Shown here piece by piece: positions 35,815 through 48,437 of a stretch of 64,000 nt of DNA. The stretch comes from Angiostrongylus vasorum (Eukaryota > Nematoda > Chromadorea > Rhabditida > Metastrongylidae). The translations under genes were made by a program, and so were the position numbers. Under the pieces are notes generated by a model. That model did not search any database. It was not told the DNA's origin and worked only from the letters and a program-made list of their open reading frames with translations. Location of the stretch: contig JADANN010000228.1 in NCBI GenBank assembly GCA_018806985.1, forward strand, positions 124,001 to 188,000. Direction: 5' to 3'. Every line of letters begins with the position of its first letter. Position 1 is the first letter of the stretch.

Positions 35815-36165
35815 GATGGCACAATTGTAATGATGCCGATCGTCACGAGCACGGTGCTGGTTTGATGCTGGTCAAGGCTCACCAAACCTCATCCCTCCGG
35901 CGTCGGGAAATTGGTGACGGACTTGTCTGAGAAAAGTTCACTATCTACAATCCAATTGGGGACGCTGTAATCCGGATATCTCAGGACTCCAGCGAGAATC
36001 GACTCGACCAGCACTTGACGACTTTCATGAGGAAGGTAAAATTCTCAAGCAGCAGCCGAAGGCAAACGTAAGAAGTTAGAAGACCTTAGTGGATGATGGA
36101 TGCGAGGAATAGAATCGAATGCGAGAAGTGCTGGGATGCACATAGTAGATGTGAAATACGAGACG
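35815..36165 (+). repeat. R2 SINE-like element, diverged
   Basis: Head remnant atcgtcacgagcacggtgct, core tcatccctccggcgtcggga and attggtgacggacttgtct, tail cgactcgaccagcacttgac and the stretch at 36055-36140. Confidence 0.65.
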
Positions 36166-36944
36166 TATAGGAGAAAACTGGTGAAGCTAGAACTCAATAA
36201 ACAAATCATACACTTCTTTATATTCTTGTTTAACAAGCAGAAGATGTTATTATTTCTTTATGTATCCACAAGCTGACGCTTCCGCGTATTTCGTCTTCCT
36301 CAGAGCAGCTTTCTATGAGTCTTCCACTGAATATGTCAGATGAGACTAACCGCAGATCTTACAGTCCCTTATTGATGTAAATTCTACTTTAGAAAACGTT
36401 TAGAAGATTCATCTCGGTCCCACACTCCAGGGAACGTCATTCCTTGTCCTCCAGAATCTATTTTTATAGCACGTCATAATGCGATCGGAAAATGGATCGC
36501 TTTGTTGCGCAAAAGAAGCGATGAACAGACGTCATAACAACTTTCTTCTAGTAATCGCCCAATTCGTCCTGTCATTCTTGTTTTTTTCACTTTGTCTACA
36601 ATTTACAGACGGTAAACCTTGAGTTTTTCTACACCTAACGAGGCAGTTTTTTGAAAGGATCACTTCTATTATCACCTTCGGATAGCAGTATCCAGCTCCT
36701 CGTAAATACTAACAATGACGTCTTTCGTTGTCATTAATACTCCAATCTTCGATACGAAACCTTCTCGATTATCTCTGCATCATGCGCTTTCACGCTCCAT
36801 ATTTCAACTACATTTCAATACGATTCTGTAGCATTGAAGTTCAACATTATGAAGCAAGACGATCTTTTTTTCTATCTCCTGTTTTCTTAATAACACCACT
36901 TTAAACACCTTTTTTTAAAATTTGTTTTATTTTACATAACTCAT

Positions 36945-37220
36945 CTTCAGATCTACTTTGCAGATTCCAGCACTTCTTGCATTCGTTTCGTTTCCTCGCA
37001 TGCACAAAGTTCTTTGATCTTCTCAAGTGATTTCAGCTGCTGTTTAAGGATTTTTGTCTTCTTTACGAATGTCTTTGAATGCTGGTCCAGTCGATTCTCC
37101 CTCGGATCCTGGAATAGCTGTCCAATGGCGTTCCTGAGTGCCGAAGAAAGTGTTGGGTCCAAACAAGTCTGCTACCAATTGCCCGACTCCAGAGGGATGA
37201 GAGGCTTGGTGGGCCCAGGG
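36945..37220 (-). repeat. R2 SINE-like element
   Basis: Reverse-orientation R2: ttgcagattccagcacttct, then gaatgctggtccagtcgatt, then gtctgctaccaattgcccga and the core end ctccagagggatgagaggct. The open frames on both strands come from the repeat. Confidence 0.65.
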
Positions 37221-37566
37221 CACACGCCACTTAAACATCTTTAAACAAGTGTGAACTAAGTATTAAAAAGAATTACCACAAGGCAAGAAGTTAAGCAACA
37301 AATCAGTTTTAAAATTGTACACAGTAACTATGTAAGCAATAATTATTAGTTGTGAAATGTTCCTCTTGATATGTTAAAGTTATAGCTATAGTTAATATTT
37401 GTAACATGTAGTTAATCATCACTTTTCAGAGAATCGCTAAGAACTTTGTGGACTTTGAGGACAAAGAACACTTTAGCGTCTTATCGCTAGACATGCTGAA
37501 ATTCATGGTGCTGTTGAGAAATATGGAGCGAAAATGGACTCCAGGGGATTTCCATATTGCGAAAAA

Positions 37567-37730
37567 GTGAACTCAAATCCCATTAAAGATTCAGTGATCC
37601 TTATCGTTTACTAGAAGTTCCACAGTGACTTATGGTGTTTCGAAAAGTGTGAACTCAAATCCCAATAAAGGTTCAGTGGTCCGTATCGTTTACTAGAAGT
37701 TTCCTACTGACTTATGGTGTTTCGAAAAGT
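37567..37730 (+). repeat. Two-copy tandem repeat, 82-bp unit
   Basis: gtgaactcaaatcccattaa at 37567 recurs as gtgaactcaaatcccaataa at 37649, and both units end ttatggtgtttcgaaaagt. The two copies differ at only a few positions, so the duplication is recent compared with the other repeats. Confidence 0.85.
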
Positions 37731-38691
37731 ACCAAAAGTGTCATATTACATCCATTATTTCGTCGCTTGCTATTCAGTATAATGATTTGCAATCCATTTT
37801 ATTTCTGCTTTTTTTACCACTGCTGTCTATGGATCTTAGTCATGTTAAGAATTTCAGAAGCTGCTTAGTTTCAAGATCACGCAACGCATCATGAAGTTTA
37901 GGACAAGTCATTAAAACCAGTCGCCATCTACTAAGATGGAATTCACATAGATGCCCTGAGCAGATGTTGATGGATTTTGAGGATGTGCCTACTTGTCTCT
38001 GTTGCGCCAGATCGATCGAATTATTTTTCGTGGACACGTCGTATTCATGCCTAAATGATATGAGTGCGTATCATCGTTCATCAATCCGAATTCTATCATC
38101 CATGTCGATTCGGCCAAAAACATGCCTGCAATCAAGTGAATAGGAAGTGCAAGAAGAGTGGTCCTATGTCACTTAGGTCCGAAAAAATAAGCATTACGTG
38201 CATATCATAAGCTTCGACGCTAACTAATTCTGCGTGAGTGTCCTCCGTCTCCATGCCATTAGAACAAGACTTGGATTACTTGTGAGTGCCTTTTTGCAAA
38301 AACACTAAAAATAAGCAGAAACATACGAGAAATCCAATGTTTAGTAGTGTCTACTAGCGCAGGAAATTTTTTGACTGACTCAGGGGCTCAATAGAGAAAT
38401 GAATGGAAATTGAGATTTCATCAGTGTACTCATTGGTGTCGTTTCAATCTGTTAGAAAAGTGACGAGATTAGAAGTAATTTAAGTGGAAGGTTATACCCT
38501 AAGCATTTTGCCATAGTTTAAATAAAGAAACTTAGATAAAGAAAAAAATTTCCTTTGAAGGTATAATCGAAACTTAGAAGTTTCAGTACGATTATAGACC
38601 GCAAGCCTAAAATATCGATCGTTCTGTGGGAAATACATAAGTGACACTTGTTGCATTTAGTTCTATCTTGAAGATGACCCGTAATCAGTTG

Positions 38692-38860
38692 TCATATTGA
38701 GTGGGTTCCAGCACTTCTTGTGCCCATACCGATTTCTCGAATCAACATCCCCGAAGGTCTGCGAATCATGAAGCGTTCCCACGTGGATTAGAGGAAGTGG
38801 GCTGGTTCGTGACAGTCTACACGGATTCCCCGAGCCTGGACGGATGTGAGGTGTGGTGCG
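38692..38860 (-). repeat. R2 SINE-like element, fragment
   Basis: gggttccagcacttcttgtg followed by a diverged R2 tail; the core and head are not readable. Confidence 0.4.
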
Positions 38861-39950
38861 TTTGAAGGGAGATTTCTATGAAAACAAAGTTCGTAGTACA
38901 TTTCCATCTGCAATTGGGCATGATTCCTCATAGTAACTGCCTAGAATGTTAATCTGTTTTATAATTTGTTGAACAGTTCATTGTGAGAAGAAAATTAATT
39001 ATATTTTGTTAACAATGTCTGAAGAACAATTATTCGCTGTCCAAAATTCAGTCAGTGAGATGACATGCAAGGTAAAGATTTTCGATTCCAAGGACAATTT
39101 TTCAGATTGGCAGAAGTAGACGTCCAGAAATAAAACTGAAAACGATTTGCGAGTGTTCTATACGGAACCGATCTTGTAAAGGAAAGTATGATGTCTAAGA
39201 CGTTTTTGAAATATTTCTGATTCATCGTTAACTGATATAAACCATTCTTATTTTGTAAAAGATGTTGTGAAACAGAAAAATAAAAAGCAAAAGAAAAGTG
39301 TGAGACTTGAGAATGTCTGGAATATTGATCACTCATTTCTATGGCAACTACTTTTGAACAGCGTTGATACTTACGGGTTGGGATGAGAAATTCGATTAAC
39401 TCCTAAACACCTGGAAGAATTAAACGAATACAATAGCGTAGCTTTCCTTATTGCCGGTAACACTTAATGAATAGCTACTAAATTAAGGTGCTATCCTACT
39501 GTAAGGATTATTGCATGATTACTGTTGCTGTGGTGATTGAACTGTCGCCCAATACATTTGCTAGTGTACAATTTATTCTCGAAGATTTTTCAAACATGTC
39601 AAATCATCTTTCGCATACAATATAGATTTTTACTATCTCTACATAGCTATGAGAAGACGACGGTGATAATTTGTTTTTACAAATCAAATTATTGTAATTC
39701 AATTTCAAACCACTTCCCACCTACTTCTCACTAACTTGATTGTATTATATATTGTTGACCAAAATATAAGTACAAGATGAAATTTTCATGTACGTAAGCG
39801 AACACCTACACAACTGTCCATGAATATGGCCATGACGACATCTATATCAAGTCACTTAAGTTGTTTGTTAGCTTCGTGATCAGCAGTACATCAGCACTTC
39901 CGTTGTTTGTTTCCCCACACCTCTGGTGATATATTAGCAATCTAAGGATA

Positions 39951-40215
39951 CAACCACAATGAAGCTGAGATATTTGCAGAAGTCAGATCAGTCCCCCATC
40001 TCAGATTTGAACTAGTGAATACTCTTTCAAAAATCACACGTGTTACCCACTGCACCACTAAGGCGCTTGGTTTGCTATTCTGTCACCCAGTTTTTCACCC
40101 TAACGGTGTCAACACTATCACCCGTCAAGAGGAATAATGTGAAGGTCGCAAATCGGCATTGAACCCTGTTAAACTGAGGCTAATACTCTGCCATGAAAAA
40201 AATGTGGGAAGTAAA
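39951..40215 (-). repeat. R4-type repeat
   Basis: Reverse-orientation copy: accacaatgaagctgagata, a tRNA-like head complement with B-box-like cagatttgaactagtgaa and A-box-like acccactgcaccactaaggc, then the R3/R4 module around caaatcggcattgaaccctg. Confidence 0.55.
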
Positions 40216-40299
40216 TAAAAAAGGCATAAAATCTGTGGATACTTTTCAATAAGTTTCAGAAATAAATCGTCTTCATATTATAACGATAATCACTGGAGC

Positions 40300-40580
40300 A
40301 CTGTGAGTGTGAGGGAACGTTAAACTCAGTAGTAACAGTCGCCCTGCATTGCACACACAGGGTCGTTGGTTTCACCTGGCATTCCAGCTTACTAAATGTG
40401 TCATCCATGTGGACCTGGAAAGTTGTTACCAAACTTGTTTAAGAGGGTAAAAAACGCCGATTTAATTATAGTTGGGCCCCTACAAGTGAATGTCTTCGCA
40501 AATATGCATTCATTCACCTCTACCATGCTATGAGTAGAGTGGAATGCATGGATCATGGAGCATTAGTGCCGACCACTTTC
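40300..40580 (+). repeat. R1 SINE-like element, diverged
   Basis: Plus-strand order head (cctgcattgcacacacaggg), core (aagttgttaccaaacttgtt), tail (aatatgcattcattcacctc) at low identity. Confidence 0.45.
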
Positions 40581-42084
40581 TCCTTTGTCCTTTATTTATG
40601 GCAGTGCTGGATTTAACTATATGAGGTTCAGCGGAGATGGAATAGATCGTGCAATCTTTGGAAATATGTGTTTCTTCACTCAACAAAAAAATGATCCTTT
40701 ATCAGTTGCCCATCAACTTTATGACGAAGATAGATCGCCATTCTACAGCAAAATCGCCACTGACAAGAGAGACATTCAAAAGACCACGACATGAATGTTT
40801 TGTCGGCTCACTATAACTGTTGCCTTTTAAGAATATTATGCGCAATCGAAGTGAAAAAAAGTGGAGTTGTACAACGGAACCCAGCAGACACATTATCCCA
40901 TTTCATTTGTGACATACTTTAACCGCGTCGGTCAGCAGAACTCTAGAATAGTATTGGTGTGGGACAAATGTTCCTTTGCGATGGCCCGTTTGCGCTCAAC
41001 AAAGTACATTTTGTCGAATGCCTCAGCTTTGTGCCTCCATCACGATGACTTAACTTTAGAGCTGAAGTGGAGAAAAAGGGCTGCTAGGGAAGCAGTTTAG
41101 AAGAATACTCAAGAGTTAAGAAGAGCAAGAACGAAGATAGCACTACAACCATGCAAAAAAGAAAGTAAAATGAGCCCTTAGTTACACCGCTAACTTAGTA
41201 GTTAGGTTAGAAAAATCTTTCCGAATTAAATATATGTCGAAATGGTTTATTTTTTTGCACTGTTCAATAAACCTGTTTTGAATAGCTTACAAAGGCATCG
41301 AAAATAGAATAAAGAAGAATCGAAGAAAATGAAGTGCATGTAGATCTCTACTAAGCTCTCGTTCTTCATTGTGCTTCCTGCTCTTATGCAGAACCTTCAA
41401 CGCCGAGCTTCAAGTAAACAAGATGACTGTGCAGTCAACTAGAATACTATTTTGAAGTGGTGCCAAAACTATTCTCTATCACTCCAATGAGAGATATAGG
41501 ACAACTTGTGTACAGCAGGAAGACTACTGACTCATTGATCTTATTTTTCCACAAAGATATTGAATAAATAAAGTGTGATGGTCTTCCAATTGTAGCTGAC
41601 GATTGGTGGCCTTACAGACTATACAGTTATTTGGCAGAGAAATGATTAACCACTTAGATATTCATGCTGCATCTTATGTATTTGGTCTTTTCAGTCACCT
41701 AGGTCAGAAAGTAACCGGATTATTCGAATTCATTTAACACTACATAGATGAAAACAGAAATATGAACGCTGTCAGTGGACAGCATCGGGTTTCACACCAT
41801 CGACTTTTACCACTACCAGCCTTCTCGCGTTGCTGCATTACTGTTCAGAACAAAAAAGAGACTTTTTCAAATTCTAAGAATTTCGAGACCTACCAACAAT
41901 TGTTGCTGGCTTCACCCTTTTTTTGTAAAGGACTAAATCTAGTTCCAAGTCTGTTTAGTATGAGACTTCCATCTTGTATTCACGAGGTCACGAACACGAC
42001 TACTGTAAAATCAGAAGACTATCACTGGATTTTTTTTCCCTTCATCATTCTTAACCATCCACAGTTTGATTAGAATTTACTAAA
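40581..42084. other. Intergenic, nothing recognised
   Basis: Open frames at 40585-40794, 40861-41100 and 41762-42073 on the plus strand have no motif and no consistent splice joins between them. No RNA gene or named repeat is seen. Confidence 0.35.
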
Positions 42085-42154
42085 TTACTTTCGCACAACA
42101 ACACATACAACAAAGCAGTTGTGTTATGTTGTATGTGTTGTTGTGCGAAAGTAA
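42085..42154. repeat. Perfect 27-bp hairpin
   Basis: 42085-42111 and 42128-42154 are exact reverse complements (left arm starts ttactttcgcacaacaacac), separated by a 16-base loop aaagcagttgtgttat. No oligo-T run follows directly and no named repeat adjoins it. Confidence 0.9.
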
Positions 42155-42636
42155 ACGTGATACTGTATAATAACCTCAGGATTGCTGAGAAAGAAAAACA
42201 ACACATTTATAATCTAATGCCGAGGTTAATTAGAAAGTCGACCCCTGGGAACTACTCTTAATTTACAATAAGCGAATTCGCTTACTATACTTCCTCGTTT
42301 CTTCTCGTAATTCGAAGGACGCTCATCGGCGAGTGGAAACCCTCGGAGAAGGTTGAGATTCAATCAACAAGCTCCTCAAGAGGGGAGTTCGTTCTACTGA
42401 GTTGTCGTTAACGATTCACACCCTTAAATTAACGTCTAACACTTAGTGTAATTGTGTTCTAAGTAATTACATTGTTCTTTATAAAAACTGTGGATTAGTT
42501 GATAGCTCTATAATGTTATGGGAAGCAACATACGATATTTTAGTTGAGTCAATTCGAATTGACTGGGTATTCCGCATTTCATTGAATTAGATAGGCCATT
42601 CGGAGATAAAAATAAATTCACTCGTTCCCCAGAACC

Positions 42637-43072
42637 CTACTTTCCAGTTTGATTCTTCTCTACTCCAATGATGCTATTTGAGTGACACATCTTCAGGAAA
42701 CCCACAACAATTGCTAGTTTACTGCTAATTTGCTCACAAAACAAGACTTTGCTTCTTAGTATTCCTTTTTTTCTTTCCTTCCTTGACGGGACAGGGACTT
42801 TCACAATGTTGTCACAGCAGGAAATCCTCGGCTTTTTTCGATCAGTGAGAGATTTGTCGTCCTGCGCTACTAAGCAGGCGGGGATTCCTGACCCTAATTT
42901 TAATTTAGCTGGGCTTGCATGTAGAAATTTCGAACCGTTCAGCCTCTTTTTTTCTGTGTATTTATACACTGCAAATCCACCGAATGTTCTCAGCTGCGAA
43001 ATTGTTTTTTTGTGCTTTATTTTCATAAAATGTTCTACTGCAGACAATCAGAGTGTGAGAAAATCGTTTTAA
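42637..43072. other. Region open on both strands (136 and 107 codons), unrecognised
   Basis: Minus strand 43047-42637 gives the longest ATG-started frame in the window (136 residues, lysine-rich, no membrane segment). Plus strand 42749-43072 is open over the same stretch. Neither peptide shows a family signature, and I found no supporting exons. It may be part of an uncharacterised repeat. Confidence 0.2.
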
Positions 43073-43363
43073 CAACGCACACCATTCTTCTGAAAAAGGA
43101 GCATAGTTCAGGGAAATAGGCAGTCTATCCTGAGCGTAATTGCTGTATCCGGTAGTGTACATAGTGATCTAATAGGAGCGTGCTCTGAATGCTTCATATC
43201 TGAGGTTACTGAAAGATTTCGACAGTTTAGCCCTCCTATGTTACCAGTTTTCTTCTTTTGTGCATTTTAAACGAATTTACTTCTCAAATACCAGATCTTC
43301 GTAATGACGCTTTTTCACTAAGGAAGTTTTTATTCTTTTTACTTTTATTTAATCCGTCTTCAC

Positions 43364-43396
43364 GTCTAGTGTGCTGATCCTAGCACTTCTCACATA
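43364..43396 (-). repeat. R2 tail fragment
   Basis: Thirty-odd bases (gtcttcacgtctagtgtgct and the following cctagcacttctcacat) equal the 3' end of R2 in reverse orientation. Confidence 0.55.
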
Positions 43397-44425
43397 CAAT
43401 TCTAAGAATGTATAGTGGATGAAATAACAACGGAAAGAAATGCTGTCCAAATATAGCTTTGTATCCTACAGTACTTCATTAGTTATCAAGTTGTTCTTTT
43501 CCTGGTACTAGTTTGATTTGCTAATGCTTTGTATTGTTTAAATTTCCGTTCACTACAACAGCTGAATTCATCCATATCACTTGTAATGCCATTAATCGGC
43601 TATGTCTTGACTTGAGCAAAACTCTCACCAATGAGCCTCCATCTTCCGGCATTGCCGACCGCAATAGCTGCCCAGTGAGGTCCTCTCATTTGCCGGTCCA
43701 GAAAAGCATCATACTTTTGGTAGCAGCGTATTTATTGTGTTGTTTTTATCAAAGTCATACCAGCAAATAGCTCTGTAGTGTAGAAGGAAACGTATGGTGA
43801 TCGTTAGAGACGACCGACCCGTTACTGTTTACTTGCTATTTTTTAACTGTGGTTTGTTGAGGCCTTTTTCCCGCACGGTGAGTTCATGCGCTCTTTGTTA
43901 ACCCTTACTTGTGTAAGTCGAAAAATACAATATGGAATAGCTTAATGCACGTGTATTTTTTTTTCCTTTAGATCCACAAGAAAAGCCTCTAATATTTTTT
44001 AATGCCATTTTAATTAGTCGTGACAATTCCTGAAGTATTGAGCCCGTTATTATCATCTTATGAAGGGACTCGTATAGAAAATATTCACTTCTTCAGTAGT
44101 GAACAACTAACACCATCACCACTATACGCACGATTCATATGGATCAGCTTAGAATAGTTGTATTCAAACCTCACTCATGACTTCTATCGTTTCTTTCTAA
44201 TTTGTTTTTTCACTTCATCACTTTCTGGCAGTTCACTGTTTTCTCTTCCGCTTCTTACAACTGGAGAACTCGAAATACCCTACTTTTACGTTCAGAACGT
44301 ATGTTGAAAACATTTTTTGAGCTATCCATATATATGTTCGTGCGAACTACTCTTGGCGAGCTGATGATAGGATGGCATAGTTGTCGCTGTTGTTGGTGTT
44401 GTTGGTCGATGGCTAGCGTTTCGGC

Positions 44426-44516
44426 GATTTCGCCTTCCTCAGAGCCTTGCTGTTGCGAGTGGGAGTCTCACAGCACGCTCCCATCGCAGCACCACGGCTC
44501 TTAGGAAGGCGAAATC
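44426..44516. repeat. Inverted repeat with 21-bp arms
   Basis: 44426-44446 (gatttcgccttcctcagagc and one base) pairs with 44496-44516 with a single mismatch, around a 49-base loop. A related sequence with cttccgcgtatttcgtcttc and ctcagagc occurs at 36282-36310, so the arm belongs to a dispersed repeat. Confidence 0.7.
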
Positions 44517-44535
44517 CTCGAAACTTCAACCATCC

Positions 44536-44544
44536 AACAACAGC

Positions 44545-44611
<67 letters not shown>

Positions 44612-44680
44612 GCAACAACAGCAACAACAGCAGCGACGACGACGACGACAACAACAACAACAACAACAACAATAACGACA
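44536..44680 (+). repeat. (CAA)n microsatellite with CAG and CGA interruptions
   Basis: A long trinucleotide tract. The poly-T, poly-V and similar peptides in the frames across it are artefacts. Confidence 0.95.
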
Positions 44681-45759
44681 ACTACGAACCTCTCCAGCTC
44701 AACAAAGGCAGTTTGTAAGAGCATATATATAGGTATATCGATTATTTATTCCGAGGTTCATCTTGAGCCACTTCAAGGTTTCATAACCATCGTGGACTGA
44801 AAAATACATCAAAAACGAAAATCTCTAGTCGAAAAGTAATGAATTTAATGCAATTCTACTAGAACACGCAGGAAAATGCTTGTCATTGAAAGACAAGTAA
44901 TGAGTCGCTCATCATCTTACTGTTTCACGTCTAAATTTAACGAACCACAATGTCTGAGATTTCAAATACATCACATATTTATTTAAAATGATGTAAGTGT
45001 TAAGGCAAAGGACAAGATTCAGCGAAATCCAGAGAATAATACTAGAATTGAAAACTTTATGCTAAGAGATGTAACTGATTGGTAGAAGTTCTAAGTATGT
45101 ATGACATCGCTTGTTGAAAAAAACAGCTGTACACTAGATGCTATTGAAATTGGATAAAAGTATTGGTCTTCAATCAATTTCGAAAACATGTCCGGAATAC
45201 GAACTGATGTAGTGGAGAGGGGGGTGGGAAGAGCGAGAGGTTTTCGGGCTCGGTTATCCTTCTGGCTTGACAGAGGGCATTCAGACTGAGACGCTGCTCG
45301 CTTCCAATCCACTTATAGGTCTCCGATACTAAAACTACGCTTGCTGTTAGAAATAGTAATAATAGATCATTTCCCTTCAACTTTTAGGCTATTTGAAGGC
45401 ACATTATTCATTTTCCTTGTGTATGGACCTGTGTATCTCCACTTTCTGCATACGTATTCTGGAAAATTTTACACTAAAAACATTGTAAACGGCGAATTTA
45501 TCACTTTATCAAGTAAGATGGCTCTTGTAGGTATGGAACACCTTTTACTTCGCTTTCCTGCATGATCACTATCAGATAAATACTCTGCAACCTCTATAAG
45601 TAAGAGTCATAACCGGTTTTCATCAAATTTAGTTCATAGTTTTCTGCTAATCTTCAACGACCTGGAAATTCTTTGTACAGAGAGGTTTTTCGCCGGTTTT
45701 TGTCGTCTTTCCTTCTTATCATCTAGATGGTTTTTCGAAATAATGCTCAATACGCAAAG

Positions 45760-46000
45760 TTGTGATTTCAATTGTATCATCACTTTAACTGGGTTCGATG
45801 CCGATTTGTTCTCTCCAGACCATTTCAGTTGACAGGTATTGCTGACAGCACCATTACTTTAAAAATCTGGCTGAATGAAAGCTAACGTGAGCGCCTCGGT
45901 TGGTGTTTTGGATAGCACATGAGCATCCATAGTGGGTAATCGCGGGCTCGACGCCTAACTAAGGGTCCGAGTTTTGCTTCTATATCAGCATTCCTATGGT
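45760..46000 (+). repeat. R4 repeat
   Basis: It begins with the R3/R4 module (aactgggttcgatgccgatt, then cagttgacaggtattgctga). The R4 head follows (ggttggtgttttggatagca, with B-box-like cgggctcgacgcctaact), and the end reads ttgcttctatatcagcattc. Confidence 0.6.
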
Positions 46001-46502
46001 TGTATTACGAAATAGTTGTTCAGTGTCTCTTGTATGACGATTTCAAATGTGTCATTAAGTGGATTTCTCGAAATGATCATAAATAGAAGAATGTCGGGCA
46101 TCTAAAGCTAAGTAGTTTTCTTTTAATGATTCTATACTTTTCGCCGCATGGTGTTTTACTGAATTTACTGAAAAGCTAAGAAGCGAAGAAGAGAACTTCC
46201 TACCTAGAAGTTATTCAACTATCAAATGTCAGATTTTAGTAATCAAAATTGATCCCGATCTCATACAAGCCCACAGTTCCTTCACTATTTTCCACAACAC
46301 TATTGATATCATCATTTTTCCATGATTAGTGAATACAGTTTCGTTTTGTCGGTGCCCTACTCCTCACTCAACTTTTTTCTTCACTTATCTCTTTTCTTCC
46401 GAGCAAACATCAATTCCCCTGAGCTATCTACTTAGAACAATACAAAAACGCTTGCAGATTCTCCATAACACTCACTTTTCATCACTTTTTTTTATTGTAT
46501 AT

Positions 46503-46860
46503 GAGCCGTCTTCACGTCTACTATGCAGACCCCAGCACTTCTCACATTTCGCTTGGTTTCTTGGCATCCATTGTCCACGAAGATCTTCCGACTTTTTATG
46601 TGCGACTTCGGTTGCTGTTTGAGGATTTTCGTTTCATCTTGAATGCAGTAGAATGCTAGTAGAGCATTTCTCCCCTGGAGTCCTGAGATAGCCGGGCTGG
46701 AGCATTCCCAATTGGACTGCTGAGAGTGATTTCTTCCCAGACAAGTGCGGTGCCAATTTCCTGACCGCGAAGGGATGAGAGGGTTGGTTGGCCGAAAGCG
46801 GAATCGAACTAGCACCATACTCGTGCTGACAGACATCACTACCTCTGTGCTATCCGCCCC
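46503..46860 (-). repeat. R2 SINE-like element, full length
   Basis: A good reverse-orientation copy: tail complement cgtcttcacgtctactatgc, gaatgctagtagagcatttc, core at 46730-46785 containing gacaagtgcggtgccaattt, and head complement with gaatcgaactagcaccatac and ctgtgctatccgcccc. The 183-codon minus-strand frame across it is an artefact of the repeat. Confidence 0.8.
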
Positions 46861-47917
46861 CTGCTTTTCATCATTAGGATGTTTTTCTAGGGTGACAAGA
46901 ACTCTGATATTTCTCACCAGGAATAAATGTTGAAAGAATGTCCAATTCGAAAAAAATGGCCTCCTGATCCTCATTCTGCAATTGATGTTGTTATTCGTGC
47001 AATTCGTGAAACTTCCTAACAATATAAGCCATCTGTGGCTCATAGCTCATGCATTATTGTTCCGTTGTGTTTCTGTTTCATAGATGATATGCGAGCTTTG
47101 ATGGCCAGTAGGCTAAATCTTTCAATAATCTAATCTGCATCACAGCACTATTCCATAGTAGAAACTGATATTGCATATAATTACGCCTTCAACTCAACCA
47201 TGAACCAAAAAGCAAAACATTCGTGGATGCGACGTTAACGTAAATGTCCTGAACTATCATATTACTAGGGTAAAGAAAGGAATGCCACTGCTTTACTTAA
47301 AAAAAGTGGCCAGTATCAATTTAACGTCAGCAGATGTTCAAATTGAGTATGAATGAAACTTTAAACGACTTACGAATGAACAAGCAATTTATTTGACCCA
47401 GAAAAAAAAATCGAAACTTTCTGGTCAACAACGAAAACGCGTCTCAATAGCCCTAAGTATTCTCAAAGCCCACTTATTACGATGACGATGCTTATGCTTC
47501 GTTATCGGTAATCTTCTTTCCTGATTTCTCAAATCATGCTATTTTTGTGAATAATCAGTCACTGTGTAGTTTTCTGAATCCACTCATTGATTTTGCTACG
47601 TCAGTTACTTCATAGTAATTGATGTTTTTTAAGCCTGCTATCTAGGTTTTATACCATTCCTTCTAAAGTTTCTACGAATTCATGAAGAGATATCGTAATC
47701 GTCGCTATTGTAGAACAAGCCCAAAAACACAATGTGTCTTTAGTAAAAAGTGGAGTCGTCTTTATTGAAATAATGGAAAAGAAAACAAGCAAAGACATGG
47801 TATTCACTTTCTTGCACAATTCTAAAAAATAATATGATGAAAAACACCACTATTATATGTTTTTGTTTAAACTAAATTCTCAACGTAATGTAGTCCAAGT
47901 GAAGTCAGTAAACACGC

Positions 47918-48110
47918 CCGAGAGAAAGGCGAAAAGAAGCACGCGCATGACGTAGTGGTGAACGCATTAGCCACCGGAAAGGGTAATAGCGCGTTCGCTC
48001 CTCATCGCAGACACGTGCGGTCCGGAGTTTTGCAAATATCCCAGCATCATTGTGTTCATATCTCACATTATACACTTGCCATGAGAAAAAGAATAGGCAG
48101 TAAATAAAGA
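47918..48110 (+). repeat. R3 repeat, partial
   Basis: cgagagaaaggcgaaaagaa, then gtagtggtgaacgcattagc, then gcaaatatcccagcatcatt and the tail gaataggcagtaaataaag. Confidence 0.7.
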
Positions 48111-48408
48111 CGGATAATGAAGTTAATTCTATTCATTAATTTAGATATAATAAAATGTAGAACCTAGTAACTCGGTCATTTCGAACTATATTGGCTTTTG
48201 AACGTTTCTGGAGACAAAAAGTGGATAAAACAGAGATTTTAGGAACACTTGATCCTGTTTTTACTAAATGGATAATATAACATACAGCACTGATAGCAGC
48301 TGGAATCCACCATATGGAATTGCAGTTCAGGTAACTTTCTTCCTCGTTACGAGTGAAAAACACATTCGCTTCCATTTAAGTGACTTTCTAATTTTTCTTC
48401 AAGGAAGC

Positions 48409-48429
48409 ATGCAAAACTGGGTACCATAA
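48409..48429 (+). promoter_or_regulatory. Short upstream ORF before the receptor start
   Basis: ATG at 48409 opens a six-codon frame ending TAA at 48427-48429, nine bases before the receptor ATG and in another frame. A possible acceptor (cttcaag) ends at 48403, so this would sit in the mature leader if splicing occurs there. Confidence 0.3.
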
Positions 48430-48437
48430 TAACAAAA

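Noticed and set aside
44413..44800. Poly-Val and poly-Thr open frames of over 100 codons
   Set aside because: They run through the CAA tract and its complement.
46492..47043. 183-codon minus-strand open frame, the longest listed
   Set aside because: Most of it lies in an R2 repeat copy (46503-46860), and other R2 copies do not keep the frame open, so it is fortuitous.
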